Below are positions 45,203-57,429 of a stretch of DNA of 64,000 nt, piece by piece. The stretch's first letter is position 1. Each line of letters starts with the position of its first letter. The stretch spans positions 35,429,796 to 35,493,795 of the forward strand of contig NC_081842.1 of assembly GCF_963259705.1 (NCBI RefSeq), read 5' to 3'. The DNA is from Myotis daubentonii. Its lineage: Eukaryota > Chordata > Mammalia > Chiroptera > Vespertilionidae. The translations under genes were made by a program, and so were the position numbers. The notes under the pieces were generated by a model, which was not told the origin of the DNA, did not search any database, and worked only from the letters and a program-made list of their open reading frames with translations.

Positions 45203-48200
45203 TTGAATAAGATACAAGTATTCCTTACAGGAGAATTCTGATAACTAAAACTACAAAGGTAGGGGAAAATAAGCACTCACCACTAAGCAAATAATATACA
45301 TAATAATGATGTTGGTCCACTGATGGATCTTAAAATTAGTAAGCAAAATTTGAGGAAAAACAGGATTTGCATACTATCTTTCATTTTAAAAAAATGATTT
45401 TAAAAAGCATACCAATGTTTCCTTCTCTACCTCTGCAGTTTGTGTTTTTTTGTTTGTTTGTTTGATTTTGCCCACTTATCTAGATGCATCATTTTTCAAT
45501 ACCTTATCCTCAAATAGAGAAAATTATTCAATTTTTAAAAATTGTAGTCTCTGGCTAGGCACCGAGTGACAGAACAAAAAAACAAACCAGGTTCCTTGGT
45601 GCTTCTATAGTTTTATTAGCTTGGCACAGCAGGTGAAAAATACAAAACCTCAATTTGTGTTATCTTTTGGAACTTCCCCAGTTCAAAAAAGCCCATGTCT
45701 TGTCCTCTAGCAGAGTGATTACTAGAAAACCAGGTGCTGTGAAGGTGTTCATAAATCTAACCAGCTGCATGTGGGATTGAAGCATGGACTAGCTTTAAAA
45801 GCTGTTGAAATGGAGAAAAACACATACCTAAACGTACTTGTTTTCGAATATTCCATGCTTTGTTACATAATTTTTGTCTAGAGGAGGTGGCAAAGCCTAA
45901 AAATTAAAAGAGGCTAGACATCATCATCATTTTCCATGCAATTTTCCTTTGTTTTTATATGATTAACCGAATGTAAATGCAATTATAGAGGGAAAAATCA
46001 GATATGTAAGTCGAAACTCTGAGTCACAAAATGCAAGCGCTCAGAGGTTGCTAGAAGTCACTTAGTTTGATATGTTCATTTAACAGACATGGGAGTTATA
46101 ACAGAGTTTAAGGCACGTCTAAGATTTGCTATGGTCTCACCCTTTTATTAACTTGGTAGTGATTTGTTCATGATTAAAGAAGTTTGACTTATTTAGAAGA
46201 GATGCACAATTTTATTTCCAGAAGAAGTCATTAGCAAACAGAAATTAACAAGCAAACTAATGATAATTTTAAAATAGCCGATTTTCATATTTAGCTCATC
46301 AGATTATAAAGCATAGTTAAAATATTCATAGCTTACTATAAAATTATAATTATAATAAAAGGCTTATAGATAGTAAGCTGTGGGGGAGCTATGTATTTAA
46401 TTACTGAGTGTAATAGTTTGGAATAATAATCCTTCAATCTAAATATCATTGTCTTGGATATTCCGTTATTTATGGATGATTCATTAATTAGTTCAAAGGT
46501 ACAGTGGAAAATGAAACTCGTAAAGTCCCTCTCCATGAAGAACTTTTAGTCAAGTGGAGGAAAATTAATAAGAAACTGATGGTTAAATAGTTAGGCTTTT
46601 TTATGTTTAAAAGCTGTTAGATGGGAAAAATACATCCCTTAGGAGATGACATTGAAGTTGAGATTGACTGAAAAAATAAAGCAACATGTCCTGGGAAGCT
46701 CGCGTCAGAACAATCGGGGAGGAGGGCTGGTTGTACTGAGGCACTATGATTGGAAAGAGGGCCGAACCAATGCTTTGCCTGTGAGATAAGATGACGTCTA
46801 CTGCATAATGATTTCTGCTTGCATTTTGCATTTTGTAACTAAAAGGTTTAGACTTATGGTGTCATGGAGAGATGACTGAGTAAAATCAAAGAACTTCAAC
46901 AAATTTGATGTGTTTTTAATAGGTGAGATCAGTCCAGTGGTGACAGAGGTTTGTGTTGAGATGAGTTTTTTGTGTTTTTTTTTGTGTGTGTTTTTTCCTG
47001 GTGGTATTTTAGACATGTGCCAATGTCAGGTTTCACAATTTATTGGAAACTGTAAAATTATTTTTGTAATGTCAACCCCTGATGGAGGCAGGCAGTGCAG
47101 CTGAAAGTAAGTGTCTCTTTCACCAGAAATGCAGAGTAGAACGTTTCATTGCTTTCTCCCCAGGAGTTGCTGCATTACCCGTTAGGATATATCTTACAGC
47201 ATATCATTAACCAGGCACTGTCACATCATCAAAACAAAGAAACTGCTGAAGCTGAATTAGATGTTCTCATTCTACTAATGAGCGTAGTGACACTATATAT
47301 ATAAAATCAAGATAGTGGCAACGACAGAGAAAGCCCAGGCTAATTTTCTGTATTTCCAAACACTAGATTATCACCTTCGTCTGCTCATCCTGGCTTACTT
47401 TTTTGTATTTTTACAGGTCTGGGAAATATTAGCTAAGACACATATACGCAGAGGTGATTGAAAGAGAAATTAAGTCTACGGAAATTTAATGATATTAAAA
47501 TGAAAAATCATTGGCCATGAATTATTACTTCAGTATTGCTGGGCTCTCCTTAGCTCCCCACTTACTTAATCCTGCTGGATACTGGAGTGCCTTCAATGCT
47601 CCATTGGCGTGGTTTGTAAGCAACAAAAACTGTAGTATTCTCTATTTTTGATAAATTTTCATGAGCTGTAACACTGCTTAAAATTCCCAAGACTGAGTTT
47701 GATGACTATGACTTATAGCAATGTATTCAAGATCTCTGTGCGCAATGTGTTATTTAGAAAGCATTACTTCGAGATTTGTAATAGAAAAGAGTTTCTGTTG
47801 GCATTGCTGAACCTTGATGCCTTTTTGCTCTTCTAATTAAGGGCCCTTCTGTTGAATAACAAAGTAGCTTTTCTTTGAAAAGGAAATTATTTGGAACTTT
47901 AGTTTTCTGAAACTGGCCTTTTTCTCCTATAGTGTGGATACACTTTTCCTTTCAAATCCTTGATAACTGAGGATAATTTTTCTCTACTTTGAACTATTCT
48001 TTCTTTCATAAGCTCCTGTTATAAATAGGTCTTATAGTTTCTTCTGGAAATCTCTTCATGGTCATGTGAACATTCAATTATTTAAACTGCATCAGGTTTT
48101 TGAAAAGATGGATCATGTCTCCAAATTATACATCCTTGCAAAGTTCATTTTTATAGGTTTTCAACCAACTATGGTGTTCTTTTTCAAATTTTATCACAGA

Positions 48201-48409
48201 GTTTCTCTCTTTGGATAAAATAATCTATATAATGAAACCATACCAAAATAACAACAACAATAATAATAATAAATTAGCCATTAAAATAGTTCAGTTAAAA
48301 TATTGTTTATTACATATCTCCTCTAAGTAGGCAACCATTTTGCCCTATGAGTTAGAATAATGTTATTCAAAGATATCTGCTGTAGGGTATCTAGACATTT
48401 ATACTACAA
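45203..48409. other. AT-rich unique DNA, no gene seen
   Basis: A pyrimidine-rich stretch ending in AG (about 46975-47012) looks like a splice acceptor, but no exon follows. An (AAT)n-like tract lies at 48250-48270. No element is firmly recognised. Confidence 0.5.
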
Positions 48410-48660
48410 CTAGAGGCCTGGTGCATGAATTTCATGCATGGGTAGGGTCCCTAGGCCTGGTGGGTGATCAGGGCTGATCTAGACCTTCAGGCTGCCGGTC
48501 AGGACTTTCCTTCCCTGGCTGCCGGCTGCCAGCTGGGGCCTTCCTTCTTTCCACACCGCCCCTTGGTGGTCAGTGCACCTCATAGCAAGTGATCGAACTC
48601 CTGGTCTCTCAGTTGAACTCCCAGGGGACACTTTGCATATTAGCCTTTTATATGTATAGA
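48410..48660 (-). mobile_element. HeliBat-like Helitron, 251 bp
   Basis: On the minus strand it starts TCTATACATATAAAAGGCTA at 48660 and ends CTAG at 48410-48413 after a GCATGAAATTCATGCAC hairpin. Host A and T flank it. It contains the block CCCCTTGGTGGTCAGTGCAC, a mutated form of the CCACCAGGGGG block found in other copies. Confidence 0.92.
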
Positions 48661-48744
48661 TGTCTTTAATTTTTAAAGGGAGATGAACTCATAGATTCTA
48701 TGAATAGGTTTTCTTTTAATGATAAATCCAGTGACTTGATGGTG

Positions 48745-48776
48745 TTCCTATTCTGATCTGTTCCTATTCTGATCTA
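48745..48776. repeat. 16-bp tandem duplication
   Basis: TTCCTATTCTGATCTG is followed directly by TTCCTATTCTGATCTA. Confidence 0.9.
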
Positions 48777-48881
48777 AACTTTATTGAACCATATTTGGGC
48801 TTGGGAACTAGAAATAATTGGTTGCTATCATTTAAAAGGTTTTATAGCCTTAGCCATATTTTTAACCTCTTTATACTTCTA

Positions 48882-49102
48882 TTAGAGGCCTGATGCACAA
48901 AAATTCGGGCAAGAGTAGGCCTTCCTTCCTCTGGCTGCCGGCACAAGCTTCCTTCCAGCACCTGGTACCAGGCTGGCTTCCCTCCGGCCACCCACAGGCA
49001 CCCGAGACCTGGGCTGACTTCCCTCTGACCCCAGCTTCGTCAGGAAGGACATCCGGAATGATGCCTGGTCTAATTAGCATATTACCTTTTTATTACTATA
49101 GA
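48882..49102 (-). mobile_element. HeliBat-like Helitron, 221 bp, CTAG end mutated
   Basis: On the minus strand it starts TCTATAGTAATAAAAAGGTA at 49102 and ends CTAA instead of CTAG (plus-strand TTAG at 48882). It matches the interior of the element at 38218. Either the terminal base changed after insertion or the end tolerates a change. Its plus-strand right edge lies directly against a MIR fragment. Confidence 0.87.
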
Positions 49103-49104
49103 TG

Positions 49105-49265
49105 ACATGTGAACTTAGGCAAGTTTCTTAACCATTCTGAATTTCATCTTCATAGTCCTTGATATTGTGATAAATACACATTACAGATGAAATAGAGATT
49201 AAGACATCATCTTAACAAAAATTGTAAACAACTTAGCATTGTGCCTGACACAAAAGCGTTATTCA
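49105..49265 (+). mobile_element. MIR SINE fragment
   Basis: GTGAACTTAGGCAAGTTTCTTAACCATTCTGAATTTC, here GAACTTAGGCAAGTTTCTTA, and TTAGCATTGTGCCTGACAC match sense MIR. Its 5' part is cut by, or abuts, the Helitron at 48882. Confidence 0.75.
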
Positions 49266-49453
49266 TCCACTTCATTTATTTAAATGTTTAGTTAGTTCTA
49301 CTACTATTTCTATTTCTAGTCTTGGTACTACTGAAAACAACAATACTGGTCATCTACCTCCTATTTTTAGCACCTACAGCAGAATTTCTTATTTCTCAGC
49401 CTTTGCTGTGCAATTGAATGTCTTGGGAGTTTGTTTTAAAGATTATACAACTA

Positions 49454-49878
49454 CTAGAGGCCTGGTGCATGAAATTCATGCACGGAGGATGGGGGTCCCT
49501 CAGCCCGGCCTGCACCCTCTCCAATTGGGGACTCCTTGGGGGATGTCCAACTGCCACAGATATCGGGCCTAAACAAGCAGTCACACATCCCTCTCACAAT
49601 CCGTGACCACTGGCTCCTAACCGCTTGCCTGCCTGCCTTTCCTGATAGCCCCTAACTGCCTCTGCCTGCTGGCCTGATGCCCCTAACTGCTCCCCTGCCT
49701 GCCTGATTGCCCCCTAACTGCTCTCTCCTGCTGGCCTGATTGCCCCTAACTGCTTTCCCCTGCAAGCCTGATCTCCCCTAACTGCATCTGCCTCAGCCCC
49801 CAACACTGTGGCTTTGTTTGGAAGGACATTCAGAAGATGTCTGGTCTAATTAGTATATTACCCTTTTATTAGTATAGA
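49454..49878 (-). mobile_element. HeliBat-like Helitron, 425 bp
   Basis: On the minus strand it starts TCTATACTAATAAAAGGGTA at 49878 and ends CTAG at 49454-49457. The 3' hairpin GTGCATGAA, A, TTCATGCAC is perfect. The interior shares the degenerate C-rich tandem units (CTGGCCTGATTGCCCCTAAC and variants) of the 43366 element. Host A and T flank it. Confidence 0.93.
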
Positions 49879-50309
49879 TATATATTGAGATCATAAGATA
49901 AACTTGAGATTCTCTCCTTAGCTTCCAACTTAATCTTGCAGGATACTGAAGTATCTTTGATCTTTCATTGGCATGGTTTGTAAGTAACAAGACACTGTAG
50001 TATTCTCTATTTTTGGTGAATTTTGCATGAACTTTAAGATTGCTTAAAATTCCCAAGACTTAATTTTGTGATAGAAACCAAATGGTTTAGATTGATTATT
50101 TATGAAATGGGTAAAGAAGTATCAATTTTTAACTATTAATCAATTAATACAGATGGCTTTATTGGTAACTCTCAAATCTCTCTTTTAAAAACTCTGAATC
50201 TAAAGTAATAAATGAAAACTTTCATTTCAATCTCTGATTTAATAATAATAGCATTGCAAAGCTTTAGTTATTATTCTATTAGTTACATGATATATTAAGT
50301 TTAGCCATT

Positions 50310-50450
50310 CAAAAATATTTATTTAAATACCAACCATGTGGCAATCATTATGGTAGGCACTAAGGAAATAATGCTGAACAAAAAAACCACCCTTATTCCA
50401 AAGATCATGGAATCTGGTGGGAAAACAAACAAAACAAAAACTAAAAGGCA
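50310..50450 (-). mobile_element. LINE-2 3' end fragment
   Basis: AAAATATTTATTTAAATACC, then GGTAGGCACTAAGGAAATAA and TGCTGAACAAAAAAACCAC, follow the reversed L2 3' end. Confidence 0.65.
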
Positions 50451-51224
50451 ATAAAAATGAAGTGTGTAGAATATTACAATAGGGAAGTATATAATATTAT
50501 TTTATTATCTTAAGTCTTTTACCTGCCAACCCTTTTAGTAGAACATTGGTAGGATTTATGAAAAAGCATGCCATAGAAAGTCATGTAATCTATGCACTGT
50601 GCAGGCAAGCTAATTGGTATATTTTCTTAAATGAGTACTGCAAATGCACTGTCCTGCCTAGCATAAGATTAAGGTCTCTCTTTTCCATTTCTAGGGTATT
50701 AGCTTATTCAACTTAAGACATTTCTAAAAATGAAAAGATTCCCACATTCAAAGGTTTTTCTGTAAAGTGAATTTTGATGTGATTGTTCATATACCAGTTG
50801 GAAATCAGCTGCAAAAAATGTTCACTTTCATGTATACTATTGTGATAACTTAATAAACATTTATCCAGTATTGTGGTTCTAAATCAGTATTAAGAATGGA
50901 ATATTGTTGCCTGGTGTTCTTTGTAGATGCTGGGAGCCTATGGCAGATGCATCAAACTTTCTCACATTCATGTAGAATGAAAATATGGCTTATAATAAAA
51001 CATTCTGGTTCATGTGTCTTTGGTATAAACTGTTACCAATTAAGAAGAAAACAAAACTTCACAGATATACTGGCTATTTATATTGTCTTCTGTAGAATAT
51101 TCTGATCTCTCATTTACCTTTTTAGTCCCCTACTTCAAAATTTGCTATTGATTGGTACTGGTGAAGATTATATGGGGCAATGGCCTGGGAAATTTTTGAC
51201 TTTTGAAATAAAGCACACTAAAGT

Positions 51225-51227
<3 letters not shown>
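50451..51227. other. AT-rich unique DNA, no gene seen
   Basis: No recognised element or exon. Confidence 0.5.

Positions 51228-51273
<46 letters not shown>
51228..51273. repeat. (CT)n microsatellite
   Basis: More than 20 CT units running into CCCT units and a short CA tract. The open frame across it is an artefact of the repeat. Confidence 0.95.
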
Positions 51274-51277
<4 letters not shown>

Positions 51278-52150
51278 CCTCTTTCCACACACACATTTGT
51301 TACTTGAAAACTTTGAGTAACAATAAATATTGGATTTCTAATTGCACATCTTTTGATATGTTATTGTGTTCTTTTAAGCTTTCTTCTCTAATGACTACAT
51401 TATATAATACGTTTCTTCTGAGGTATATGGTAAAGAATACTGCAGTGTAACTTAGGGGATGGTTTCCTACTTGAATCTCAAGTTTTATAATCACTTTTAA
51501 CATTTTTTTTCTGAAGTATAAAATTAATAGGGATCCAGAAAATGTGATAACTCAAGCAAATTTTCAAAAATAGAGATAGAATACTTTGGATCATTGCCAT
51601 GCTATTGCTGCTTTTCATTTCCTATATTTCTGTTCTTATAATGATGGTAGGACAGTGATTACTCATTCTGCAAAAACAATATATAGAAAAGCAATGCTGC
51701 GTAACCTCATGTTGTTATGATAAATGAATTATATTATGGTGGTTGAAAATCTAATTAATACCTTGCTAACTTAGATTTCCTTTAAACTTAAGGGTGAGTA
51801 TTCACTGTTCTCAATTTCAGACTATTTGGTGTCCTTCACTTATACTCCCAATAATTGAAGTAAACAAAAAGAGGTATAGAGATAGGAATCCAGCTTAATA
51901 ATAAAACATACAGAATACACATCCAAAAATGTATCATTAAGTTCAACAAACAAGAAATTATTTGATCAGATTTTCACAAAAAAATTCTCTTAATATCTGT
52001 ACCTATTTCACTAGGGGCTAGTAACAAGCTTTTCACTAATAATTACCATCCCACCAAACATTCTTTGAGTAGCACACTGTTCTAGGAAATACAAAAGAAA
52101 GCTGAGTTAGGGTCCCTATTCCTCATAGATATTACAATTTGTAGAAAAAT
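51274..52150. other. AT-rich unique DNA, no gene seen
   Basis: No recognised element or exon. Confidence 0.5.
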
Positions 52151-52402
52151 GAAATAGTGCTCTAGCCGTTTTGGCTCAGGGAATATAGTATTGGTCTGCA
52201 GACTAAACGGTCCTGGGTTTGATTCTGGTCAAGGTCATACCTTGCTTGCAGGCTCTTCCCTGGTCAGGGCTCATGCAGGGGCGACCAATCAATGTGCTCA
52301 CATCGATGTTTCTCTCTGTCTCTCCCTCTCTCTTCCACTCTCCCTAAAATCAATGGGAAATTATCCTTGGGTGAGGATTTTAAAAAAAGAAAAAGAAATA
52401 GT
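52151..52402 (+). mobile_element. VES-type SINE with target duplication
   Basis: It starts GCTCTAGCCGTTTTGGCTCA, with the B-box-like GGTTTGATTCTGGTC, CTTCCCTGGTCAGGGCTCAT, ACATCGATGTTTCTCTCTG and a tail TATCCTTGGGTGAGGATTTT. GAAATAGT at 52151-52158 and 52395-52402 is the target duplication. The tail type matches the copies at 40917, 33935 and 57430. Confidence 0.9.
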
Positions 52403-52499
52403 TCCATAACTTTAAAACAGGGGATAGTGTGGTTCCAAAGACAGTAATTTAGGGTTTATCAATAAATAGAATGAAAATCAGCAAGGACTTTGGAAGCCA

Positions 52500-52660
52500 T
52501 CATTCTGAGATTCAAACTAAGTTTGTTCATTTTCCTCTTCTTATACTTTAGGCAAGTTATGAAACTGCTTTGAGTCAGTTTTTTTCATAGGAGGAAATGA
52601 AACTGTATCTCTCCTTGGCAACATGCATGTAGTAGGTATTCAATAAATACTTGTTAGCTA
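52500..52660 (+). mobile_element. MIR SINE fragment
   Basis: CTTTAGGCAAGTTATGAAACTGC, here TAGGCAAGTTATGAAACTGC, and GTAGTAGGTATTCAATAAAT follow the sense MIR 3' half. Confidence 0.7.
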
Positions 52661-53189
52661 AATAAAGAGCCTAAAAATGTCAATTCCAGGGTTGCTAAGC
52701 AACTTGCCAGAATATAGTAGTTTCTGGCTATTGCTAATCTCCTGCTGGTTTATGATTCCCATCTGATGGATTTCTAACATTTTAAAAGTATGAGTCATTT
52801 AATTAGAAAATGCTATGCTAGTATTATAGGCAGTATAATACTCAGAAGCAATTTATCTTCATATGAGTATTTTAATTTTCAGGTTACATGTATGTTAGAG
52901 ACAAACATTTGTTTTATAGACATATCCTACTTTTTGTGGAATAGGAAATACTTCTAAAAAGTATATACATTTCTTTAGCAATTAATTTGCTATGTTAAGT
53001 TCACGGAGTATATATCAAATGAATTTTTTCTGGGTAATATATTGTGTAAAGTAAAAACATATCCTGTAGTTTTTGGGAGTTTAAACAGGGATCCGAAAAG
53101 ATCACACAACACTTACCAATGTTAGGTGTAGATGTCTCCATTTCTCCATTTGTAAAACAGGATTAATGAGAATCTTACTTACACTAAGA

Positions 53190-53300
53190 CCTAGACCAAG
53201 CACTTTTCCCATCATAATCTCATTTAATGTGCACAATTAACCTTCCAGGTTAATACAACTATTATCACTTTACAGAAAGAGAAATAGGCTCACAAAGGCC
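53190..53300 (-). mobile_element. MIR SINE fragment
   Basis: AATCTCATTTAATGTGCACAA and ACTATTATCACTTTACAGAAAG, with AGAAATAGGCTCACAAAG, follow the reversed MIR core. Confidence 0.7.
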
Positions 53301-53861
53301 GTTTTTCATGAGGGATGGTAAATGGAGAAACACCTGGATCTGCTCGATGCCACATTTTCTGGCTTTTCTTCCACAACGAACTGCCTATTTTCAGAGGTTG
53401 TTCCCATTTTTAAAATTCTAATCATAAATCTCTGAGACAAGAACCTGGCAGTAGAATGAGTTCCAACATCTTTGTAAAGCAAACGTCTGAATTGCCCCAA
53501 TTCCCCAAATTCACTGAAGTTTTCCAAATATATCCTTGAATAGAATTCTCAGACTTTTGGAGCACTCCTGTCCCTAGATGTCCAAGGCTGCAAAAATGGG
53601 ATTTGCACATGGCTTGGATCTATGAATGATTGGGAGGCCTATCCATAAAATTCTTGAAATTTATAGTCAGTGAGAATTTTTTATTAGTTATAAAAATGGA
53701 ATTAGAATAGTCCCTTGAGGACTTCCTCCTTCCTCCAAATATTCTTGAGAATTAGATAGGAAAAAAAAAAGAATAGCGATTCCACAAATACTCTATGAAT
53801 CCATCTTACATGAATTTATTTTTTTTCTTTCCTTTGTTTTTTGACTTTTCAACCCTATTAT

Positions 53862-54165
53862 TTTATTTTTTATTTTTTAATTTCTTTATTGACTAAGTTA
53901 TTACATATGTGTCTTTATCACCACATTACCCCCCATCCCCCCTGCTCATGCCCTCACCCCGCTGTTGTCTGTGTCCGTTGGTTAGGCCTATATGCATGTG
54001 TACAAGTCCTTTGGTTGATCTCTCCCCCTTACCCCCACCCTTCCCTACCTTCCCTCTAAGGTTTGACAGTGAGATCAATGTTTCTCTGTCTCTGGATCTG
54101 TTTTTGTTCATCAGATTATGTTGTTCATTATATTCCATAAATGAGGGAGATCATGTGATATTTAT
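53862..54165 (-). mobile_element. LINE-1 3' end, 5' truncated
   Basis: Reversed LINE-1 3' untranslated region: T-rich end at 53862, GTTGGTTAGGCCTATATGCA, CCTTTGGTTGATCTCTCCCC, then GTTTCTCTGTCTCTGGATCTG and TTCATCAGATTATGTTGTTC, and the ORF2-end region with GAGGGAGATCATGTG. It shares the untranslated region with the copies at 40150 and 42215 and continues further upstream than the latter. Frames at 53841-54181 are C-rich artefacts of this region. Confidence 0.87.
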
Positions 54166-54344
54166 CTTGAAATTTTTTTAGATTTTCAAAGCTCAAATTA
54201 CAAGAATTTGAGCCCCTCGGTACTTTATTTTTCATGTTATTTCTCATCAATTAAATGCCATTAAAATTATTTAGAATATTATAAAAATTAGTTAAATACT
54301 GTATGTTTGGCCTGTGTAAACCAAATCCTTGACAAAAATCCCAC

Positions 54345-54590
54345 AGTAGAACCAGTGGTAAAGAGGGCAGGATTTGGAGTCACACTGCCTACGTTTGAAT
54401 CCTGTTTCCCTGATTCCTAGCTGTGTAATTTTGAGCAAACCTTCGTGTGCCTCAGTTTTCTTATATGTTGAATAGAATAATAATGGCACCTGCCTAATAG
54501 GATAATTTTGAAGTTTAATTGAGGCACTATTTTTTATAGCACTTTGAACAGTGCATAGTTTAGTATATAGTAAGTTCTGAATGTATTTAC
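54345..54590 (+). mobile_element. MIR SINE, nearly complete
   Basis: GCAGGATTTGGAGTCACACTG, here AGGATTTGGAGTCACACTG, GTTTGAATCCTGTTTCCCTG, TAGCTGTGTAATTTTGAGCA, CCTCAGTTTTCTTATATGTTG and GTGCATAGTTTAGTATATAG follow the full sense MIR order. Confidence 0.85.
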
Positions 54591-55311
54591 TTTTATTAAT
54601 CAGTTTCATTTGTATGGATTTGAAACATTTTTGTGATTCTGTGTGTTTTTTTCCACCTTTGTTGAACAAAAGAATAAATAGTGAGTGAAGAAGAAAGTAT
54701 ATTAGGAAAGGAGTAAGAGAGGCTGAGAGAGGGAAGAAAGAAGGAAGATGGGAAGGAGATAGATGTGAAATAAGAGGGTCAATTAGGAGTACACTTTCCT
54801 TCTAGTTCTAACATGCTTTGACATGCAATGAAAACTATATGCTCTTGCAATTTTATACTCATGGATATTGAATATATATGTATTTATAAGGCAGTTTGAT
54901 TCGCTACTGAAACTTACAGATTTCATAAAGGAATCTACTACTTACAACCCTAACATATAACTGTGCTTAAATAGGGTAATTGCCTTGTATACAGTTAGAG
55001 CATTATAACTTACCTGTAGTACAATTATCTCCATAAGGTCAAAAGTATAATTTCTCTACCACATGATGCTGATTTTTCTATATTATAGTTATTTGGGGCA
55101 GGTTGTAGGTTAAAAACAACTCTGAACATTTTCTTCTCTCAAATGCAGCATGAATGCTTTCTTTGCACATGATTATATGTTAAGGTAGCACAACTCTTGC
55201 AAAAGAAAATTTATAAGGCTTCCTGGAAAAGCAGAGTTAAAGATTTCTATTTTATGGTTTCACTTGGATCAAATTTATAGGCGTAATCTGAATAGGAACT
55301 TTTTCTAAGAT
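54591..55311. other. AT-rich unique DNA, no gene seen
   Basis: A purine-rich (GAA/GGAA) patch lies at about 54665-54780. Nothing else is recognised. Confidence 0.5.
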
Positions 55312-55366
55312 TAACAGTTCCTTTTTTTTAAAAAACAAATATATTTTTATTGATTTCAGAAAGGAG

Positions 55367-55428
<62 letters not shown>

Positions 55429-55593
55429 TCAATGATGAGAGAGAATCATTGATTGGTTGCCTCCTGCATGCCCCACACTAGGGATTGAGCCTGCAACCCA
55501 ATTATGTGCCCTGACTGGGAATCAAAGCATGACCTCCTGGTTCATAGGTTGATCCTCAACCACTGAGCCATGCTGGCTGGTAACAGTTCCTTT
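55312..55593 (-). mobile_element. VES-type SINE with expanded (GA)n and target duplication
   Basis: On the minus strand it begins CCAGCCAGCATGGCTCAGTG, has a decayed B-box (GATTCCCAGTCAGGGCAC) and a GAGA tract expanded to about 50 bp (55373-55424), then poly-A. TAACAGTTCCTTT lies at 55312-55324 and 55581-55593. The exact 13-bp duplication makes the boundaries certain. Confidence 0.93.
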
Positions 55594-55769
55594 CTTAAAT
55601 GCTGTTCATGGTAAAGAATTGATGTTGTGATTTGAATTTTTAAAAATTCCATGGGAGATACTATTTTTTAGTATCCATGGATGCGCTTTGTAGAATTATA
55701 ATTTTTAAATGACCGTTAAACTTGTCAAAGTCACTGGGAATCATGTTGGATACCACTTGTTTCCTTTGC

Positions 55770-56322
55770 TGTTCCAGTTTTTATTACTGCTTAACAAATC
55801 ATCTTAAGATTCAGAGGCAATTTATCTTGATTGTGTGGGCGAGGAGTTTGAAGAGGGAGCTATGAAAATGGCTTTCATTTCCTCCATGATGCCGGAGGTT
55901 TCAGGGGGGAAGACATGATGCCCAGGGTGACTCAATGTCTGGAGGCTGGGATCATCGAGAGGCATCTTCACTGGCATGTTTGGCTTGGCAGGCTGTAAGC
56001 TGAGTCCTGACCTGGGCTGTCAGTTAGAGATTTTACCCATGGCCTCTTCGTGTGGGCTTCCTCAAAGCATGGACACAGGGTTCCAGAAGCAAGTGTTTCC
56101 AGAGAGCCAGTTAGAAGCTTTATTGCCTTTTATAACCCAGCCTCAGAAGTTACATGATGTCACTTCCGCCATTATCATAAGTCTGCCTGGTTACAAAGGG
56201 TGGGGAGGGTTGTCATTAGCACCACCTCCAGTGGGAGGAGTGACAAAGCCACACTGTAAGAAGACCATTTGCCACGGAAGATACTGTTGCAGCCATTATT
56301 GGAAAATAGAGTCTTCTACATT
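55770..56322 (-). mobile_element. Old LTR-like (MLT-type) repeat
   Basis: TTATTACTGCTTAACAAATC, GGCTTCCTCAAAGCATGGAC, GAAGCTTTATTGCCTTTTATA, ACATGATGTCACTTCCGCCA and GTTGCAGCCATTATTGGAAAA follow a mammal-wide repeat that I think is an ancient LTR. The copy split at 41802/42679 is of the same family. The plus-strand frame 55976-56329 lies wholly in it and is not a gene. Confidence 0.5.
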
Positions 56323-56768
56323 GCTATAAAAAATAACAACATCCATAATCAGCCATTATTGTCCTTTCCTCTTGTATTTTTGCACTACATTGACTTTAAT
56401 TCCATCAATAATCTCAAAATTTCACCAGGACCAGCATTTTAAATGAACCATAGTATCAACATAGAATGCCATTGCCCTGTGTTTTTACAATGGAGGTCAG
56501 TGTGATCTTATATCATAGACAAATGGTCAGTGTTATGTCTTTTAGGATTTGGCCAATGAAAGCAAACAAAACCATCCTTAGTTATAGCAACTAAACATCC
56601 AACTGAAGAATATATCTTCATTGCTATCTAGAAGGAGAAGTGTGGAGCAACAGCAAAAATAATAGCATATCACATCACAGGATCCCTGGGCTCCTCCTTG
56701 TACACTGGTTTTGAGCAGCAATTCCCCAGTTATTACCTATTGACCAGTTGCATCAAAATCATTGAAGA
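56323..56768. other. Unique DNA, no gene seen
   Basis: No recognised element or exon. Confidence 0.5.
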
Positions 56769-56984
56769 CAGGGTCAGTAAACTACAGACAATAGACTAAA
56801 TCTGACCTGGAGTCTATATGGCTTAGTTTACTATGAATGATTTTTAAAGACTTGCATAAAACAAAATAACAAAAATAATAATAACAAAAACAATAGCAAA
56901 CAAACAAAAACAATGTGACAGAGACCACCAAAGCTTAAAGTATTTACTATCTGGTTCCTTTATAGAGAAGGTTGGCTGGCCTGG
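56769..56984 (+). mobile_element. Old hAT (Charlie-like) DNA transposon
   Basis: It starts CAGGGTCAGTAAACTACAGAC, here CAGGGTCAGTAAACTAC, contains AATCTGACCTGGAGTC and AAGTATTTACTATCTGGTTC, and ends GAAGGTTGGCTGGCCTGG, an imperfect inverted match to the start. An A-rich tract (56860-56925) fills the centre. It is older than the hAT copies at 5633 and 16110. Confidence 0.65.
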
Positions 56985-57429
56985 CTTACTTAATAAAAAT
57001 GAAGATTCCTCTTTCATCATTGATTTACTAAATGTGTATTGTATGGCAGGGTGTCAGTGGGTGGGATAAGGGCAAGGTGGGGAGTAGATTCAGGGAACCT
57101 GTATCACTGAGAAATTCCCAAAGGGGACTTTTTTATGTCTGCTGAATTTTTAGAACTATTCCTTTTGGTTGCTGAGAAATACTTGGAGCCATGCTTGGTT
57201 TGGCTAATTTGGCCAGTTAACTGATTTTCATTATTATCTATTGCTGTGTGAAACACAGACACAATTCTGTTTATCACAGTGGATGTTGTTGTATCATAGC
57301 CAAGAAACATTGAGCTGAAAGTGAGCTTTATTTTCCTGAGAGCAAAGATCTTTCTTAAATTTGGACCTTAACACATTTTTGATATATTTTTTTTGTTTTT
57401 GTTAGTTTGATTGTTTCTTTTACTTTGTT

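Noticed and set aside
46975..47015. Pyrimidine tract with AG resembling a splice acceptor
   Set aside because: Only a short frame with no recognisable peptide follows. Such tracts are common by chance in T-rich DNA.
51142..51450. 102-codon frame with a serine/leucine run
   Set aside because: The run is the translation of a (CT)n microsatellite.
55976..56329. 117-codon plus-strand frame
   Set aside because: It lies wholly within an old LTR-like repeat that is also present at 41802.
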